DNA of 64,000 nt from Bizionia sp. M204 (GCF_023205095.1 NZ_CP046242.1:981001-1045000); one strand, 5' to 3'; positions 54,121 through 63,896 are shown, counted from the first letter of the stretch. Notes: generated from the letters alone by a model not told the origin. Numbers and translations are program-made.

Positions 54121-56437
54121 AAACAAATCACATACCAATTTAGATTCTAAACTTGATGCCGTTACAAAATCATTAAAAAACAGCGTTAAAAATAGAGATT
54201 CGTACACGCATGTTCGTGGCGAATCACTCTATGTGGACGATGTCAATATCAGACAAGGTACCTTCCATGCTGTTGTTTTTGATTCACCAAAAGCACATGG
54301 AAAAATTATAAGTATCGATTATTCTAAAGCAGAAGCCTTGGAAGGTGTTGAACGTATTTTTACCTATAAAGATATTCCTGGTATTAATGAAATTGGGGGA
54401 ATCATTGCAGATGAACCACTTTTTGCAGAAGATGAAGTCCATTTTTGGGGTATGCCAATTGCTCTTATTGTGGCAGAAACCGAATTTATTGCACGCCAAG
54501 CCAGACAATTAATTGCCATTGAAATTGAAGAATTACCAGTGATTACAACGGCCAAAGAAGCCAAAGCCAAAGGTAGTTTTATCAACGCACCACGTTCTTT
54601 TAGTTTAGGAGACACGGAAAAAGCATTTGCCAATTGTGAGTATGTGTTTGAAGGCGAAACTTTTTCAAACGGACAGGAGCATTTATATATTGAAACACAA
54701 GGTGCCTATGCTGAACCATTGGAGAATGGGAACATAAAAATCACATCGTCCACCCAAGGACCAACGGCTGTGCAAGCCACAACAGCGCGCGTTTTAGGTA
54801 TTGCCATGAATAAAATTGAAATTGATGTTACCAGACTTGGTGGTGGTTTTGGTGGTAAAGAAGACCAAGCAACACCTTGGGCTGTTATGGCAGCTTTAGC
54901 CGCGTATTATTTAAATCAATCGGTTAAATTGGTTTTGAATCGTCATGATGATTTACGCATGACAGGTAAACGCCATCCGTATGAAAGTACTTATAAAATA
55001 GGTTTATCTAAAGACTTGAAAATTTTAGCTTACCAAGCGGAGTTTCTTCAAAATTCTGGTGCTGCAGCCGATTTGTCGCCAGCCATAGCAGAACGAACTT
55101 TATTTCACGCCACAAATAGTTATTATGTACCTAATGTAAGTACAACCGTTTTAAGTTGCAAAACCAATTTGCCACCAAACACCGCGTTTCGAGGTTTTGG
55201 TGGACCACAGGGTATGTTCGTCATTGAATCTGCTATTGCAAAAGCGGCTCATGAAATTGGCGTGAGTTCAAGACAAATTCAAGAAGCGAATTTATTGGAT
55301 GAAAATGATACGTTTTCTTATGGACAAATTGCCAAACAAGTAGAAGCGAAAAATTCATGGAATTCGGCAAAATTAGTATTTAATAGTGACGCATTGGAGC
55401 AGGAGGTGGCTGATTTTAATAAATTGAATTCTGACTTTAAAAAAGGCATCGCTTTTATGCCAATAACTTTTGGTATTTCCTTTACAAATACTCCAATGAA
55501 TCATGCGCGTGCTTTGGTTCATATTTATTTGGATGGAAGTGTTGGTATCAGCACGGCCGCTGTAGAAATGGGACAAGGTGTTAATACGAAGATGATGCAA
55601 ATTGCCGCTGATATATTTTCCATTCCTATTGAAAAAATCAAGATAGAAACGACCAATACAACCCGAGTTGCCAATACCTCGCCATCAGCTGCTAGCTCTA
55701 CTGCAGATTTAAATGGAAAAGCTACACAAATGGCATGTCATGCTCTTTTGGAGCGTTTAAGGTTAGTAGCGTCTGAAGAATTGAATAGTAAAGTTGATGA
55801 TATATCATTGCGATACGAATTTATTCATATAAATGACAAAAAATCCGAATTATCTTGGACAGAACTCATTAGTAAAGCCATGTTAAAACGTGTAGCTTTA
55901 ACGGAAAATGCCCATTATGCCACACCGGAAATTCACTTTGATAAAACCAAGGAAAAAGGCCATCCGTTTGCCTACCATGTATATGGAACAGCTATTATTA
56001 CCACTACAGTAGATTGCACACGTGGAACTTATGAATTTGATAGCGTGAAAATGGTTCACGATTACGGAAAAAGTATGAGTGAAGGGATTGATTTAGGTCA
56101 AGTTGAAGGTGCTTTAATTCAAGGTATTGGTTGGATGACGATGGAAGAAATTGCGTATAATGAAGATGGAAAATTACTTTCTAATGCCTTATCAACTTAT
56201 AAAATTCCAGATTTATTTTCGGTGCCTAAAATTGTTGAAACCATTCCTTTGGAAACTGAAGGTCATGAGCACGCTATTTTAAAATCGAAAGCCGTTGGTG
56301 AACCCCCTTTAATGTATGGTATTGGTGCTTATTTTGCACTTCAAAATGCAATTAAAGCCTTTAATCCGAATTATAATTTAAAGTTTCATGCACCTATGAC
56401 ACCAGAAAAAGTTTTGATGAGTCTTTATCAAAAATAA
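54113..56437 (+). CDS. xdhB: Xanthine dehydrogenase molybdenum-binding subunit
   Basis: This 774-residue subunit binds the molybdopterin cofactor and hydroxylates xanthine to urate. It has GGGFGGKEDQ, RGFGGPQG, MGQGVNTKMMQIAAD, and VGEPPLMYGIGAYFALQNAI with the catalytic Glu near the C-terminus. ATG 54113 overlaps xdhA by eight bases, so translation is coupled. The 3' end overlaps the convergent NTPase gene by 10 bases. Confidence 0.94.
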   Translation: MHKNKSHTNLDSKLDAVTKSLKNSVKNRDSYTHVRGESLYVDDVNIRQGTFHAVVFDSPKAHGKIISIDYSKAEALEGVERIFTYKDIPGINEIGGIIADEPLFAEDEVHFWGMPIALIVAETEFIARQARQLIAIEIEELPVITTAKEAKAKGSFINAPRSFSLGDTEKAFANCEYVFEGETFSNGQEHLYIETQGAYAEPLENGNIKITSSTQGPTAVQATTARVLGIAMNKIEIDVTRLGGGFGGKEDQATPWAVMAALAAYYLNQSVKLVLNRHDDLRMTGKRHPYESTYKIGLSKDLKILAYQAEFLQNSGAAADLSPAIAERTLFHATNSYYVPNVSTTVLSCKTNLPPNTAFRGFGGPQGMFVIESAIAKAAHEIGVSSRQIQEANLLDENDTFSYGQIAKQVEAKNSWNSAKLVFNSDALEQEVADFNKLNSDFKKGIAFMPITFGISFTNTPMNHARALVHIYLDGSVGISTAAVEMGQGVNTKMMQIAADIFSIPIEKIKIETTNTTRVANTSPSAASSTADLNGKATQMACHALLERLRLVASEELNSKVDDISLRYEFIHINDKKSELSWTELISKAMLKRVALTENAHYATPEIHFDKTKEKGHPFAYHVYGTAIITTTVDCTRGTYEFDSVKMVHDYGKSMSEGIDLGQVEGALIQGIGWMTMEEIAYNEDGKLLSNALSTYKIPDLFSVPKIVETIPLETEGHEHAILKSKAVGEPPLMYGIGAYFALQNAIKAFNPNYNLKFHAPMTPEKVLMSLYQK

Positions 56438-56922
56438 TCTCTTTTCAAATCTTCATTTTTGATAACCGAATATTCAGAAATAGCATAATGTTCCAAAACA
56501 GCATCTAATAAATAATCGCGAACCACTAGAATTACATGGTGTTTCTCATCCAATTGAAATTTTGAAATCAATTGTTCAGCCGATTCATGCAACCCATCAT
56601 TTTTCAATTCTAATTTTCCAATTTCATCAATAATGATGTAGGTATTAGGGTTATTAGAAGCTATTGACAATAAATAATTATTAGCTTTATCAAAGGCAGA
56701 TTTTAAAAACCGAAAGCTTCCAATTTGAATAATTTTTTCAGTTTCAACATCAGTTCCAACTTCAAGTGCAACTTCTACTTCAGATGGTATCTTTAAAAAA
56801 AACCGTTTGCCAACCGAATTATCGGGACATAGCAAACCATCTACATCTTGTCGGTTTTTACACCAATTGAAAAGCGTGGTTGTTTTACCTGATCTAATGG
56901 CACCTGTTAAGATGTAAATCAT
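56428..56922 (-). CDS. P-loop NTPase of the THEP1 type
   Basis: This 164-residue protein has Walker A GAIRSGKTTT and a Walker B region IIIDEIGKLEL that resembles the THEP1/NTPase signature. THEP1-type enzymes hydrolyse nucleoside triphosphates, but their role in bacteria is not settled. Its start overlaps the stop of the upstream membrane-protein gene by four bases (ATGA), which links their expression and suggests a functional pair. Confidence 0.82.
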   Translation of the reverse strand: MIYILTGAIRSGKTTTLFNWCKNRQDVDGLLCPDNSVGKRFFLKIPSEVEVALEVGTDVETEKIIQIGSFRFLKSAFDKANNYLLSIASNNPNTYIIIDEIGKLELKNDGLHESAEQLISKFQLDEKHHVILVVRDYLLDAVLEHYAISEYSVIKNEDLKRDYF

Positions 56923-57926
56923 TCGGTAGGAATTTTAAAATGGATGCAATTAGAAATACTATTCGCCATAAAATACTCAAATCGCGCATAACCTTTTAAA
57001 TGCTTGGTTTCTTTCCATGTATAGGCCATAATTTGTCGGAAATATGGAAACAAATCCATTGCATTGCTGATATCTTCTTGATACTTGGACTCCTTATGTT
57101 TAAGGTACTTTCGAATGAACTTCAAAAGAAAAGGCCCTAAAACTAGATACCAAATCATTAAAATAAAGAAACTACGTAGGATAATATAAATCGCTTTTTG
57201 CCAGCCAAATAAAGTACCGCCAAAAAAGGTGAAAGCTAAAACAATAATAGCAATGGTTATGAGCCAAACCCAAATGATTTTTGATGAATAATTGCGTTTT
57301 GGGGTGTTAGTATTTGCAGTTAGAGTTACTGGTTCTAAATAAAAATCGGTGTTTGCTTTGGTTGCAATAATTCCAATCATACGATTGATAAAAAGTCCAG
57401 CCAGTAAGCCACAAACACCATAAATAAACAAATATAATCCAATCAAAACCGATGTCGTAGATGTTTCGGTAAGAAGATTTATTTTGTTCTGAATCCATGA
57501 CCCATAGATGTTTATGGCTTCCCAAAATTCGGTACCATAAATTATAGTCAAGGTTAATAGTTTTTGCAGTGCCGACTGCAAGAAGGTAACCGCGCCTAAA
57601 ACAATCAACGAAAAACTATGCCATGAGAAATTGGAAAATAAGAAAGCTGCTAGAACCGCTTGAAAACTTACGGATATATAGGCTGTAAAAGGGGAGTAGG
57701 GACTAACCGCCATTTTTATAATTAATACAATAATTAAAGCTTTTAAAATGGATTGCCATTTATTTTCGGCATAGAAGGCAATCAAACTAATTAATAAAAT
57801 AGCGATTCCACCAACAATCAATCCTGTAAATGGCGAATTGAATACATGTAAAAAACCACCTAAACCAGATTCGTTTAAAGCCCAAAGTGCAGTTAGTCTG
57901 TTTATAATGAGTTTGTTGTTTTTCAT
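56919..57926 (-). CDS. Multispanning membrane protein paired with the NTPase
   Basis: This 335-residue protein has about eight hydrophobic segments. The first half (ALWALNESGLGGFLH...NSPFTGLIVGG) and the AVSPYSPFTAYISVSFQAVL block have the feel of an ECF-transporter substrate-binding (S) component, but I cannot confirm this. The second half has a charged loop and ends with KETKHLKGYARFEYFMANSI. It is 29 bases downstream of xdhC and overlaps the NTPase by four bases. Role unknown; a transporter or cofactor-handling function tied to xanthine dehydrogenase is an inference from context. Confidence 0.72.
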   Translation of the reverse strand: MKNNKLIINRLTALWALNESGLGGFLHVFNSPFTGLIVGGIAILLISLIAFYAENKWQSILKALIIVLIIKMAVSPYSPFTAYISVSFQAVLAAFLFSNFSWHSFSLIVLGAVTFLQSALQKLLTLTIIYGTEFWEAINIYGSWIQNKINLLTETSTTSVLIGLYLFIYGVCGLLAGLFINRMIGIIATKANTDFYLEPVTLTANTNTPKRNYSSKIIWVWLITIAIIVLAFTFFGGTLFGWQKAIYIILRSFFILMIWYLVLGPFLLKFIRKYLKHKESKYQEDISNAMDLFPYFRQIMAYTWKETKHLKGYARFEYFMANSISNCIHFKIPTE

Positions 57927-57955
57927 GTGTACCTCCTGCGAAAGTAGGAATCTCT

Positions 57956-58738
57956 TTAAGATTTTTGCTTTAACTTATAGTGCACTTGAAGCAGTTGAGC
58001 AACCACACTTATAGCAATTTCTTTTGGTGTATCGCCTCCAATATCTAATCCAATAGGACAAACGACATGGGTCATACCATCCGGAATATTCATGTCTTTA
58101 ATAAGCATGTTGTTAAAGCGGACCTTTTTGGTTTTACTGCCAATCAATCCCAAAAACTTGGTGTCTTTTAATAAAGCCATACTTATAATGTCAAAATCAA
58201 TGGCGTGATTATGAGTGAGCACTAAAACATAACAATTTTCTCCCCACATTACCGCATCAGCAAACGTTTTGAAATCCGTTTCAGATACCTGGCATGTTGA
58301 AATGCGTGAATCTAATTCCAAATTAGAAAACCAATCGGTTCGTGAATCGATTAGCGTAACGTTAAATGGCGTGCCAATTAGTAATTTGGCAATCTCAACA
58401 CCAATATGGCCTGCGCCAAACAAAAATAAGTTGGGTGATTGGTTCATAGGTTCTATCATAAATTCAACTTTTCCGCCACAGCATTGTTCAAACTCGGGTC
58501 CTAAAGTATAGCTGGATTCTATAATTCTATTTTCATTGAGTGCGGTCATGGCTTCTTTGGTAGCCAAAAACTCCAATTTGCCACCACCAATTGTTCCATA
58601 CAGTTCTTGGTTGTTAGTTATAATCATTCTGGAACCTACCACACAAGGCGTTGACCCGTAACACTTGGTTACAGTAACAAAAGCAACAGGTTGTTGCTTT
58701 TTTTTAAATTCTGATAATAGTTCAATCCAATTAGTCAT
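57956..58738 (-). CDS. xdhC: XdhC-family molybdenum cofactor maturation factor
   Basis: The 260-residue protein has the XdhC pattern: N-terminal GSTPCVVGSRMIIT and GTIGGGKLEFLA, the Cys pair in FEQCCGGKVE, then a C-terminal Rossmann part (FLFGAGHIGVEIAKLL, VLTHNHAIDFDII, GLIGSKTKKVRF, CPIGLDIGGDTPKEIAISV). XdhC binds and delivers the sulfurated molybdenum cofactor to xanthine dehydrogenase. It heads a minus-strand operon with the membrane protein and NTPase, facing the xdhAB genes. Confidence 0.92.
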   Translation of the reverse strand: MTNWIELLSEFKKKQQPVAFVTVTKCYGSTPCVVGSRMIITNNQELYGTIGGGKLEFLATKEAMTALNENRIIESSYTLGPEFEQCCGGKVEFMIEPMNQSPNLFLFGAGHIGVEIAKLLIGTPFNVTLIDSRTDWFSNLELDSRISTCQVSETDFKTFADAVMWGENCYVLVLTHNHAIDFDIISMALLKDTKFLGLIGSKTKKVRFNNMLIKDMNIPDGMTHVVCPIGLDIGGDTPKEIAISVVAQLLQVHYKLKQKS

Positions 58739-58893
58739 AGCTCATTAAATGAGACTTTAAAAGTAAGACTTTTTTAGTGTAAATTCTACAGTAGCAAGAT
58801 CGGCTTGTTGTAAACCTGTTTTTTTTATGATTACTACTCAAGATTATGATGTTTTTTATAAGCAACCTTTCACAAAACATTAAGCTAACTAAT

Positions 58894-58925
58894 TTGCCAC
58901 GTTTCAGAACAAAGGACTACTTTTG
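58894..58925 (+). promoter_or_regulatory. Promoter of the MFS transporter gene
   Basis: TTG (58894-58896), a 21-base spacer and TACTTTTG (58918-58925). Transcription would begin near 58932, so the open frame upstream of 58951 cannot be translated from this promoter. The ATG at 58951 (or 59011) is favoured. Confidence 0.55.
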
Positions 58926-58950
58926 CCCTTTGTTATCCGTAGGTCATTTC

Positions 58951-60201
58951 ATGGCGACTGATAACAATATTTTCGAGATTTCGAAAGCAAGTGACTGCAT
59001 TTTAAAAACTATGGGAAAACTAGACGAAAACGGATTGAATAAAGCCTCACGAATATGGTTACTCGTGGGAATTTTATTCATTGCCGTAAATTTAAGGCCT
59101 GCACTTTCAAGCATTGGACCATTAATCGATATGATTAGACAAGATGTTGGACTTTCTGAAACCTTACTAGGCTTACTCACTACGTTACCATTAATTGCTT
59201 TTGGTGTTGTTTCTACTATTACGCCCTTATTTACAAAGCGTTATGGAATTGGTAATACACTACTCGGCTCATTAATTTTATTGGCTGTTGGAATTATAAT
59301 TCGCTCCATTGGCGGTGTTTTCGAATTGTATTTGGGAACTGTTTTTTTAGGAATTGCCATTGCTTTTGGAAATGTGTTAATTCCTGCCATGATAAAAAGA
59401 AATTTTCCGCATAAAGCCGGATTAGTTACCAGCTTATACTCTGGAATCATGTCACTAGGTGCTGCTTTTGCAGCCGGTTTAAGTGTGCCATTAGCTATGG
59501 AAATGAATTTAGGCTGGCGAGGCTCCTTGGGCGTTTGGGCCGGTTTAGCAATTATAGCAGTAATCATTTGGGTGCCTAACTTGAAACGGATTAATCGAAC
59601 AGTTCCCAACCGAAGTTTTAAAGAGGCCATGAAGAAATTAAGTGGTTCCAAGTTGGTTTGGAAATTGGCTTTGTATATGGGGCTGCAGTCCTTTGCCTTT
59701 TATGTTATTTTAGCCTGGTTACCCGCCATACTTATGGATCGTGGTTATGATGCTTCTTATGCCGGTTGGATGCTTTCTTTATCTCAAGCTACAGGAATTA
59801 TTGGTGCTATTTTTATTCCTATTTGGGCCGGTTCACGAAAAGATCAACGCTTGGTTATTGTATCTTTAATTATTGTTGAAGTCATTGCAATAATTGGGCT
59901 TCTGTTTCCAGAAGTTGGTTTAACAGAAATCTGGGTTGGTCTTATTGGTATGGTTTTAGGTGGCACTTTTGGTTTGGCCTTGCTATTAATTGTGTTGCGC
60001 TCAGATGATGCCGAAACAGCTGCTGAATTGTCTGGAATTGTGCAATCAATTGGCTATTTTATCGCAGCAACAGGTCCGTTTATTGTGGGTGTTATTTATG
60101 ATATAACAGATATGTGGAGTTATGCGTTACTATTACTGGTGTTAATTTCAATCATTAAATTGGTAATGGGTATTGACGTTGGAAAGGACAGAAAGGTGTA
60201 A
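58951..60201 (+). CDS. MFS transporter, CynX/NimT family
   Basis: This 416-residue protein has about 12 transmembrane segments of the CynX/NimT type: NLRPALSSIGPLIDMI near the first helix, GIAIAFGNVLIPAMIKRNFPHKAGLVTSLYSG, and VQSIGYFIAATGPFIVGVIYD near the end. The location beside the purine genes suggests uptake or export of a purine or related nitrogen compound, but the family also carries cyanate and nitroimidazoles. Start chosen from the promoter position; ATG 59011 is the alternative. Confidence 0.85.
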   Translation: MATDNNIFEISKASDCILKTMGKLDENGLNKASRIWLLVGILFIAVNLRPALSSIGPLIDMIRQDVGLSETLLGLLTTLPLIAFGVVSTITPLFTKRYGIGNTLLGSLILLAVGIIIRSIGGVFELYLGTVFLGIAIAFGNVLIPAMIKRNFPHKAGLVTSLYSGIMSLGAAFAAGLSVPLAMEMNLGWRGSLGVWAGLAIIAVIIWVPNLKRINRTVPNRSFKEAMKKLSGSKLVWKLALYMGLQSFAFYVILAWLPAILMDRGYDASYAGWMLSLSQATGIIGAIFIPIWAGSRKDQRLVIVSLIIVEVIAIIGLLFPEVGLTEIWVGLIGMVLGGTFGLALLLIVLRSDDAETAAELSGIVQSIGYFIAATGPFIVGVIYDITDMWSYALLLLVLISIIKLVMGIDVGKDRKV

Positions 60202-60378
60202 CTGGAACTAACAGATTAGATTTTTTAGAGATGAAATTTGCCTCTACGTCATAAATAGTTCATAAATCAGTCAAAAGCAACAAATAATATCATAAAAACG
60301 TGCCATAAAGACGTTAATTATTGGTGGTATGTTATTTGATGTTTTCTAGTTGAAACCCGCATAACGAATTTATTTCCT

Positions 60379-61386
60379 ATGAAAACAAAACAAACAGCAT
60401 ATTCAATTTTAGACCTCGCATTAGTATCTAAAAATCATACACTCAAACAAACCTATAATAACGCCTTAGAACTAGCTCAAAACGCAGAAACCTTTGGCTA
60501 TACACGCTATTGGTTAGCAGAACACCACAATGCGCCTAATATTGGAAGTAGTGCAACAGCTGTATTAATTGGTTACGTGGCTCAAGGAACCAAAACCCTT
60601 CGTATAGGTTCTGGAGGCATTATGCTACCCAATCATTCCCCATTAATTATCGCCGAACAATTTGGAACTTTAGGGTCTCTGTATCCAAACCGTATTGATT
60701 TAGGTTTAGGAAGAGCGCCAGGAACCGATAGGGAAACAGCACAAGCCATCCGTTCCGATTTTATGCAAGCAGCGCATTCATTTCCAGTTGAATTAGAGAA
60801 ATTGGAACAATACTTTTCTTCTGAAAATTCAAAATCTAAAGTTCGCGCTACAGTCGCCGAAGGTGTAGATGTACCACTTTATATTTTAGGTTCTAGTACA
60901 GATAGCGCTCATTTAGCAGCCAAAAAAGGTTTGCCTTATGCATTTGCTAGTCATTTTGCAACAACCCATTTGTGGGATGCCATTGAAATTTACAGAAAGG
61001 AGTTTCAACCATCCAAAACATTACAAAAACCATATGTTATGGCAGGTGTTAATATTATTGTAGCCGATACAGATGAAGAAGCACAGCGCCTTTCAACTTC
61101 ATTAATCCGTATGATTTTGGGTATATTTACAGGGAAACGCGATTTTGTGCCGCCACCAACAGACATGACTGCTGAATATGAAGAGATATTACAGCATCCG
61201 CAAATCCATCAAATGTTGAAATATTCTTTTATTGGGAGTAAAGCGACTGTCAAAGCGCAAGTGAAAGAATTTATGGAAAAAACCCAAGCAGACGAACTGA
61301 TAGCTGTGACCAATATTTATGATGGGAAAGACAGAATCCGCTCATATGAGTTGTTTGCGGAAATTATGAAGGAATTAAACGAATAA
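60379..61386 (+). CDS. Luciferase-like (LLM) flavin-dependent oxidoreductase
   Basis: This 335-residue TIM-barrel monooxygenase of the bacterial luciferase superfamily has RYWLAEHHNAPNIGSSATAVLIGYVA near the N-terminus, LRIGSGGIMLPNHSPLIIAEQFGTL and RIDLGLGRAPGTD. It uses reduced flavin and oxygen on an unknown substrate, like the YhbW group. It stands alone with 177 bases upstream; I see no other gene there. Confidence 0.88.
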   Translation: MKTKQTAYSILDLALVSKNHTLKQTYNNALELAQNAETFGYTRYWLAEHHNAPNIGSSATAVLIGYVAQGTKTLRIGSGGIMLPNHSPLIIAEQFGTLGSLYPNRIDLGLGRAPGTDRETAQAIRSDFMQAAHSFPVELEKLEQYFSSENSKSKVRATVAEGVDVPLYILGSSTDSAHLAAKKGLPYAFASHFATTHLWDAIEIYRKEFQPSKTLQKPYVMAGVNIIVADTDEEAQRLSTSLIRMILGIFTGKRDFVPPPTDMTAEYEEILQHPQIHQMLKYSFIGSKATVKAQVKEFMEKTQADELIAVTNIYDGKDRIRSYELFAEIMKELNE

Positions 61387-61423
61387 GAATGTCAATAGAA
61401 GCTAATCCTTATAAAAGTGTGAT

Positions 61424-61431
61424 TATCTTTG
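61424..61431 (+). promoter_or_regulatory. -7 element of the DEAD-box helicase gene
   Basis: TATCTTTG matches TAnnTTTG and lies 15 bases before the ATG at 61447. It supports that start over the TTG at 61429. No upstream TTG at the expected spacing. Confidence 0.4.
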
Positions 61432-61446
61432 CCCAAAAATAGAGTC

Positions 61447-62787
61447 ATGTTAAAACAGTTTTCAGATTTAGGATTAAATATTCAATTGCAAAAGAGTTTA
61501 CTTGCTTTAAAAATTTCCGAACCTACGGATATACAAAAAAAGGCGATTCCTATAATTCTCAATCAGAAGGATGATGTGGTTGTTTTGGCAAAAACTGGAA
61601 CTGGTAAAACAGCGGCTTTTGGCTTGCCATTACTACAGTTAATAGATACGAAAAACGACACGGTTCAAGCATTAATATTAGCCCCAACACGCGAATTAGG
61701 GCAACAAATTTTTGCGAATTTAGAATCCTTTGCGGCAAACAGTCCAGATATTTCTATGGCTTCCGTTTTTGGTGGTATTCCTATAAAACCACAAATAGAA
61801 CGTTTACAAACACCAACACATATTGTGGTGGCAACACCCGGTCGTTTGGTTGATTTAATCAAACGTGGTGCTATTTCCATTAAAAACGTTTCCTATTTGG
61901 TGTTAGACGAAGCGGATGAAATGGTGAGTGCATTAAAAGACGAAGTAGACACTATTATAAAAGACATTCCAAAAACAAGAAGAACCTTATTGTTTACAGC
62001 AACCATGCCAGGAACCATCAAGCAATTGGTTCAAAATTATATGTCCAAAAAAGTGGTGCATATAGAAGCTGATATGGCAACGGTTGGTCATCAAGGAATC
62101 GATCATCAATATGTGGTGGTGGAACCCATTGAAAAACTGGAAGTTTTACTACATTTTTTGAATTCAAAAGAAGGCGAACGCGGAATTATATTTTGCAAAA
62201 CCAAAGCTGCTGTAAATAAACTGGCCAAAAAACTAGCCATTAATAAATTTTCATCTGGGGCTATTCATGGGAGTTTAACCCAGGGAATTCGCGACCGGAT
62301 TATGGGTCAATTTAGAGAAGGCCATATTGATATTTTAGTGGCAACCGATTTGGCTGCTCGTGGTATTGACGTGAAAGAAGTAGCTTATGTGGTAAATTAT
62401 CATTTACCAGACACCTATGATGCTTATGTGCATAGAAGTGGACGAACGGCTAGGGCAGGAGCCACAGGACTTTCATTAAGTGTGATACAAAAAGATGAAA
62501 TAGAAGACATTCCAGAGTTCGAAAATGAATTAGGGATCACTTTTCATGAATTTAAAAAAGCAGACGCCCAAAGTATTGAAGAAAATAACGGATTAATTTG
62601 GGCAAAGAAAATTTTTAAAACCAAACCGAATCGGGAGGTATCTGAAGATTTTAAAGCCAAGATCAAAACCATCTTTCATCATCTAACCAAAGAGGAATTG
62701 GTCGATAAAATATTGGCAAATTATTTATCGGAATCGGGTGCCGAAAATATGAAAGTAGAAACACCAAAAAAGTCGAAAAAGAAATAG
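61447..62787 (+). CDS. DEAD-box RNA helicase
   Basis: This 446-residue helicase has the Q-motif region (FSDLGLNIQLQKSLLALKISEPTDIQ), AKTGTGKTAAFGLP, APTRELGQQ, TPGRL, VLDEADEM, FTATMPG, ATDLAARGIDV and HRSGRTARAG. Motif II reads DEAD followed by E. The C-terminal tail is short and lysine-rich (KKSKKK), without a DbpA RNA-binding domain, so it belongs to the general RhlE/DeaD-like group for RNA remodelling. Start at ATG 61447; a TTG at 61429 would add six residues. Confidence 0.93.
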   Translation: MLKQFSDLGLNIQLQKSLLALKISEPTDIQKKAIPIILNQKDDVVVLAKTGTGKTAAFGLPLLQLIDTKNDTVQALILAPTRELGQQIFANLESFAANSPDISMASVFGGIPIKPQIERLQTPTHIVVATPGRLVDLIKRGAISIKNVSYLVLDEADEMVSALKDEVDTIIKDIPKTRRTLLFTATMPGTIKQLVQNYMSKKVVHIEADMATVGHQGIDHQYVVVEPIEKLEVLLHFLNSKEGERGIIFCKTKAAVNKLAKKLAINKFSSGAIHGSLTQGIRDRIMGQFREGHIDILVATDLAARGIDVKEVAYVVNYHLPDTYDAYVHRSGRTARAGATGLSLSVIQKDEIEDIPEFENELGITFHEFKKADAQSIEENNGLIWAKKIFKTKPNREVSEDFKAKIKTIFHHLTKEELVDKILANYLSESGAENMKVETPKKSKKK

Positions 62788-62964
62788 TTATTTGCTTGTA
62801 TAGCTATTCAAAATATAATTTACAATACACTATTTAACTTATTTTTTCAACTCAAATATTCCATTTTTTGATATTTTAAAACATAGATAATATAACAATG
62901 TTTATATAAATGCAAAATCGGCCTACCGAAAATTTATCGTAAAATCTGAAATATAAACACCGTG

Positions 62965-63121
62965 AAATTTTAGGCTGTTTGAGCAAGAAAAATTTTTGAA
63001 CCGAGGAATGTTTTTAATGCGAGTTCCTAAAATTTAGGTGTCGAATGATAAATTTAGATATAGATTCGTAAGCCTAGACTTTTTTGTTTCTTTTTTTCTC
63101 AATGAAAAAAAGAATAAAAGA
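62965..63121. repeat. Palindromic intergenic repeat with terminator-like end
   Basis: AAATTTTAGG (62965-62974) pairs exactly with CCTAAAATTT (63026-63035), and TAGGCT (62971-62976) also faces AGCCTA (63071-63076). A T-rich/A-rich hairpin follows (near 63084-63121, with TTCTTTTTTTC facing GAAAAAAAGAA). The rest of the 362-base gap 62788-63149 holds no gene I can see. The GGCTGTTTGAG...AGCCTAGAC pattern is, from memory, a dispersed flavobacterial repeat. Confidence 0.55.
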
Positions 63122-63149
63122 TTAGGGAAGCTTAATGATAAGTATTTAT

Positions 63150-63896
63150 CTAATTGACAATTAGGGGCTCCAACGTTTCCCAAACGGTATTCGCAACAAT
63201 CTTATGACCCTCCACATTTGGGTGAATCCCATCATTCTGATTGAGAGAAGCAATACCACCAACATCTTTCAAAATAAAAGGAATAAAGGCAATGTTATTT
63301 TGTTCAGCAACATCAATAAAAAGCTGTTTAAATTCCGTGGTATAGTCTTGTCCCATATTGGGCGGTAACTGCATGCCAGCCAAAATAATAGTGGTTTCTG
63401 GACTTTGTGCTTTAACCACATCTATAATGGCTTGTAAATTAGATTTCGTTTCGGTCAGAGCCACCCCTCGTAACCCATCATTTGCACCTAATTCTAATAG
63501 AAAAATAGAGGGCTTTTGTTTAATTACCCAATCAATTCGGCCTCTTCCACCTGCGGTGGTTTCACCACTTACACCAGAATTAATGACGGTATAATCTAAA
63601 TTTAAAGAGTCAATACGTTGTTGTAAAACAGCTGTGTATCCATCATTTACATCATCTAAACCGTAACCTGCCGTAATACTATCACCAAAACACAAAATGG
63701 TTTTAGTGGTACTTTTAGGTTCTGGTGTGGTTTCGGATTGTTCAACCGTTTGTTGCATTTTAGGCGTGTTTCCAGTTTTAGCGTCACCACAGGAAACCAC
63801 CAAAAGCGCCAAAATAAAATAACAAAACTTTATGAGTTTATAAGGGCTTGAGGTTGGCAGAACTGAATTCAATTGAGTATTTTGGGCATTGGACAT
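63150..63896 (-). CDS. SGNH-hydrolase lipoprotein, TesA-like esterase
   Basis: This 248-residue protein has a lipobox (LALLVVSC, Cys36) after a hydrophobic segment. The SGNH core has GDSITAGYGLDD (catalytic Ser), the oxyanion Gly/Asn in SGVSGETTAGG and LGANDGLRG, and DGIHPNVEGH with the Asp-His pair, all typical of the TesA/arylesterase family. It is divergent from an ABC ATPase of the YbbA type, 27 bases away, the same arrangement as tesA/ybbA in E. coli. Anchoring to a membrane differs from periplasmic TesA. Confidence 0.9.
   Translation of the reverse strand: MSNAQNTQLNSVLPTSSPYKLIKFCYFILALLVVSCGDAKTGNTPKMQQTVEQSETTPEPKSTTKTILCFGDSITAGYGLDDVNDGYTAVLQQRIDSLNLDYTVINSGVSGETTAGGRGRIDWVIKQKPSIFLLELGANDGLRGVALTETKSNLQAIIDVVKAQSPETTIILAGMQLPPNMGQDYTTEFKQLFIDVAEQNNIAFIPFILKDVGGIASLNQNDGIHPNVEGHKIVANTVWETLEPLIVN

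Noticed and set aside
58846-58950. Extended N-terminus of the MFS transporter
   Set aside because: It begins upstream of the promoter at 58894-58925, so it would not be on that transcript.
63078-63121. T/A-rich hairpin as a terminator of the DEAD-box gene
   Set aside because: It is almost 300 bases after the stop and fits better as the end of the repeat block; a weak role in termination remains possible.
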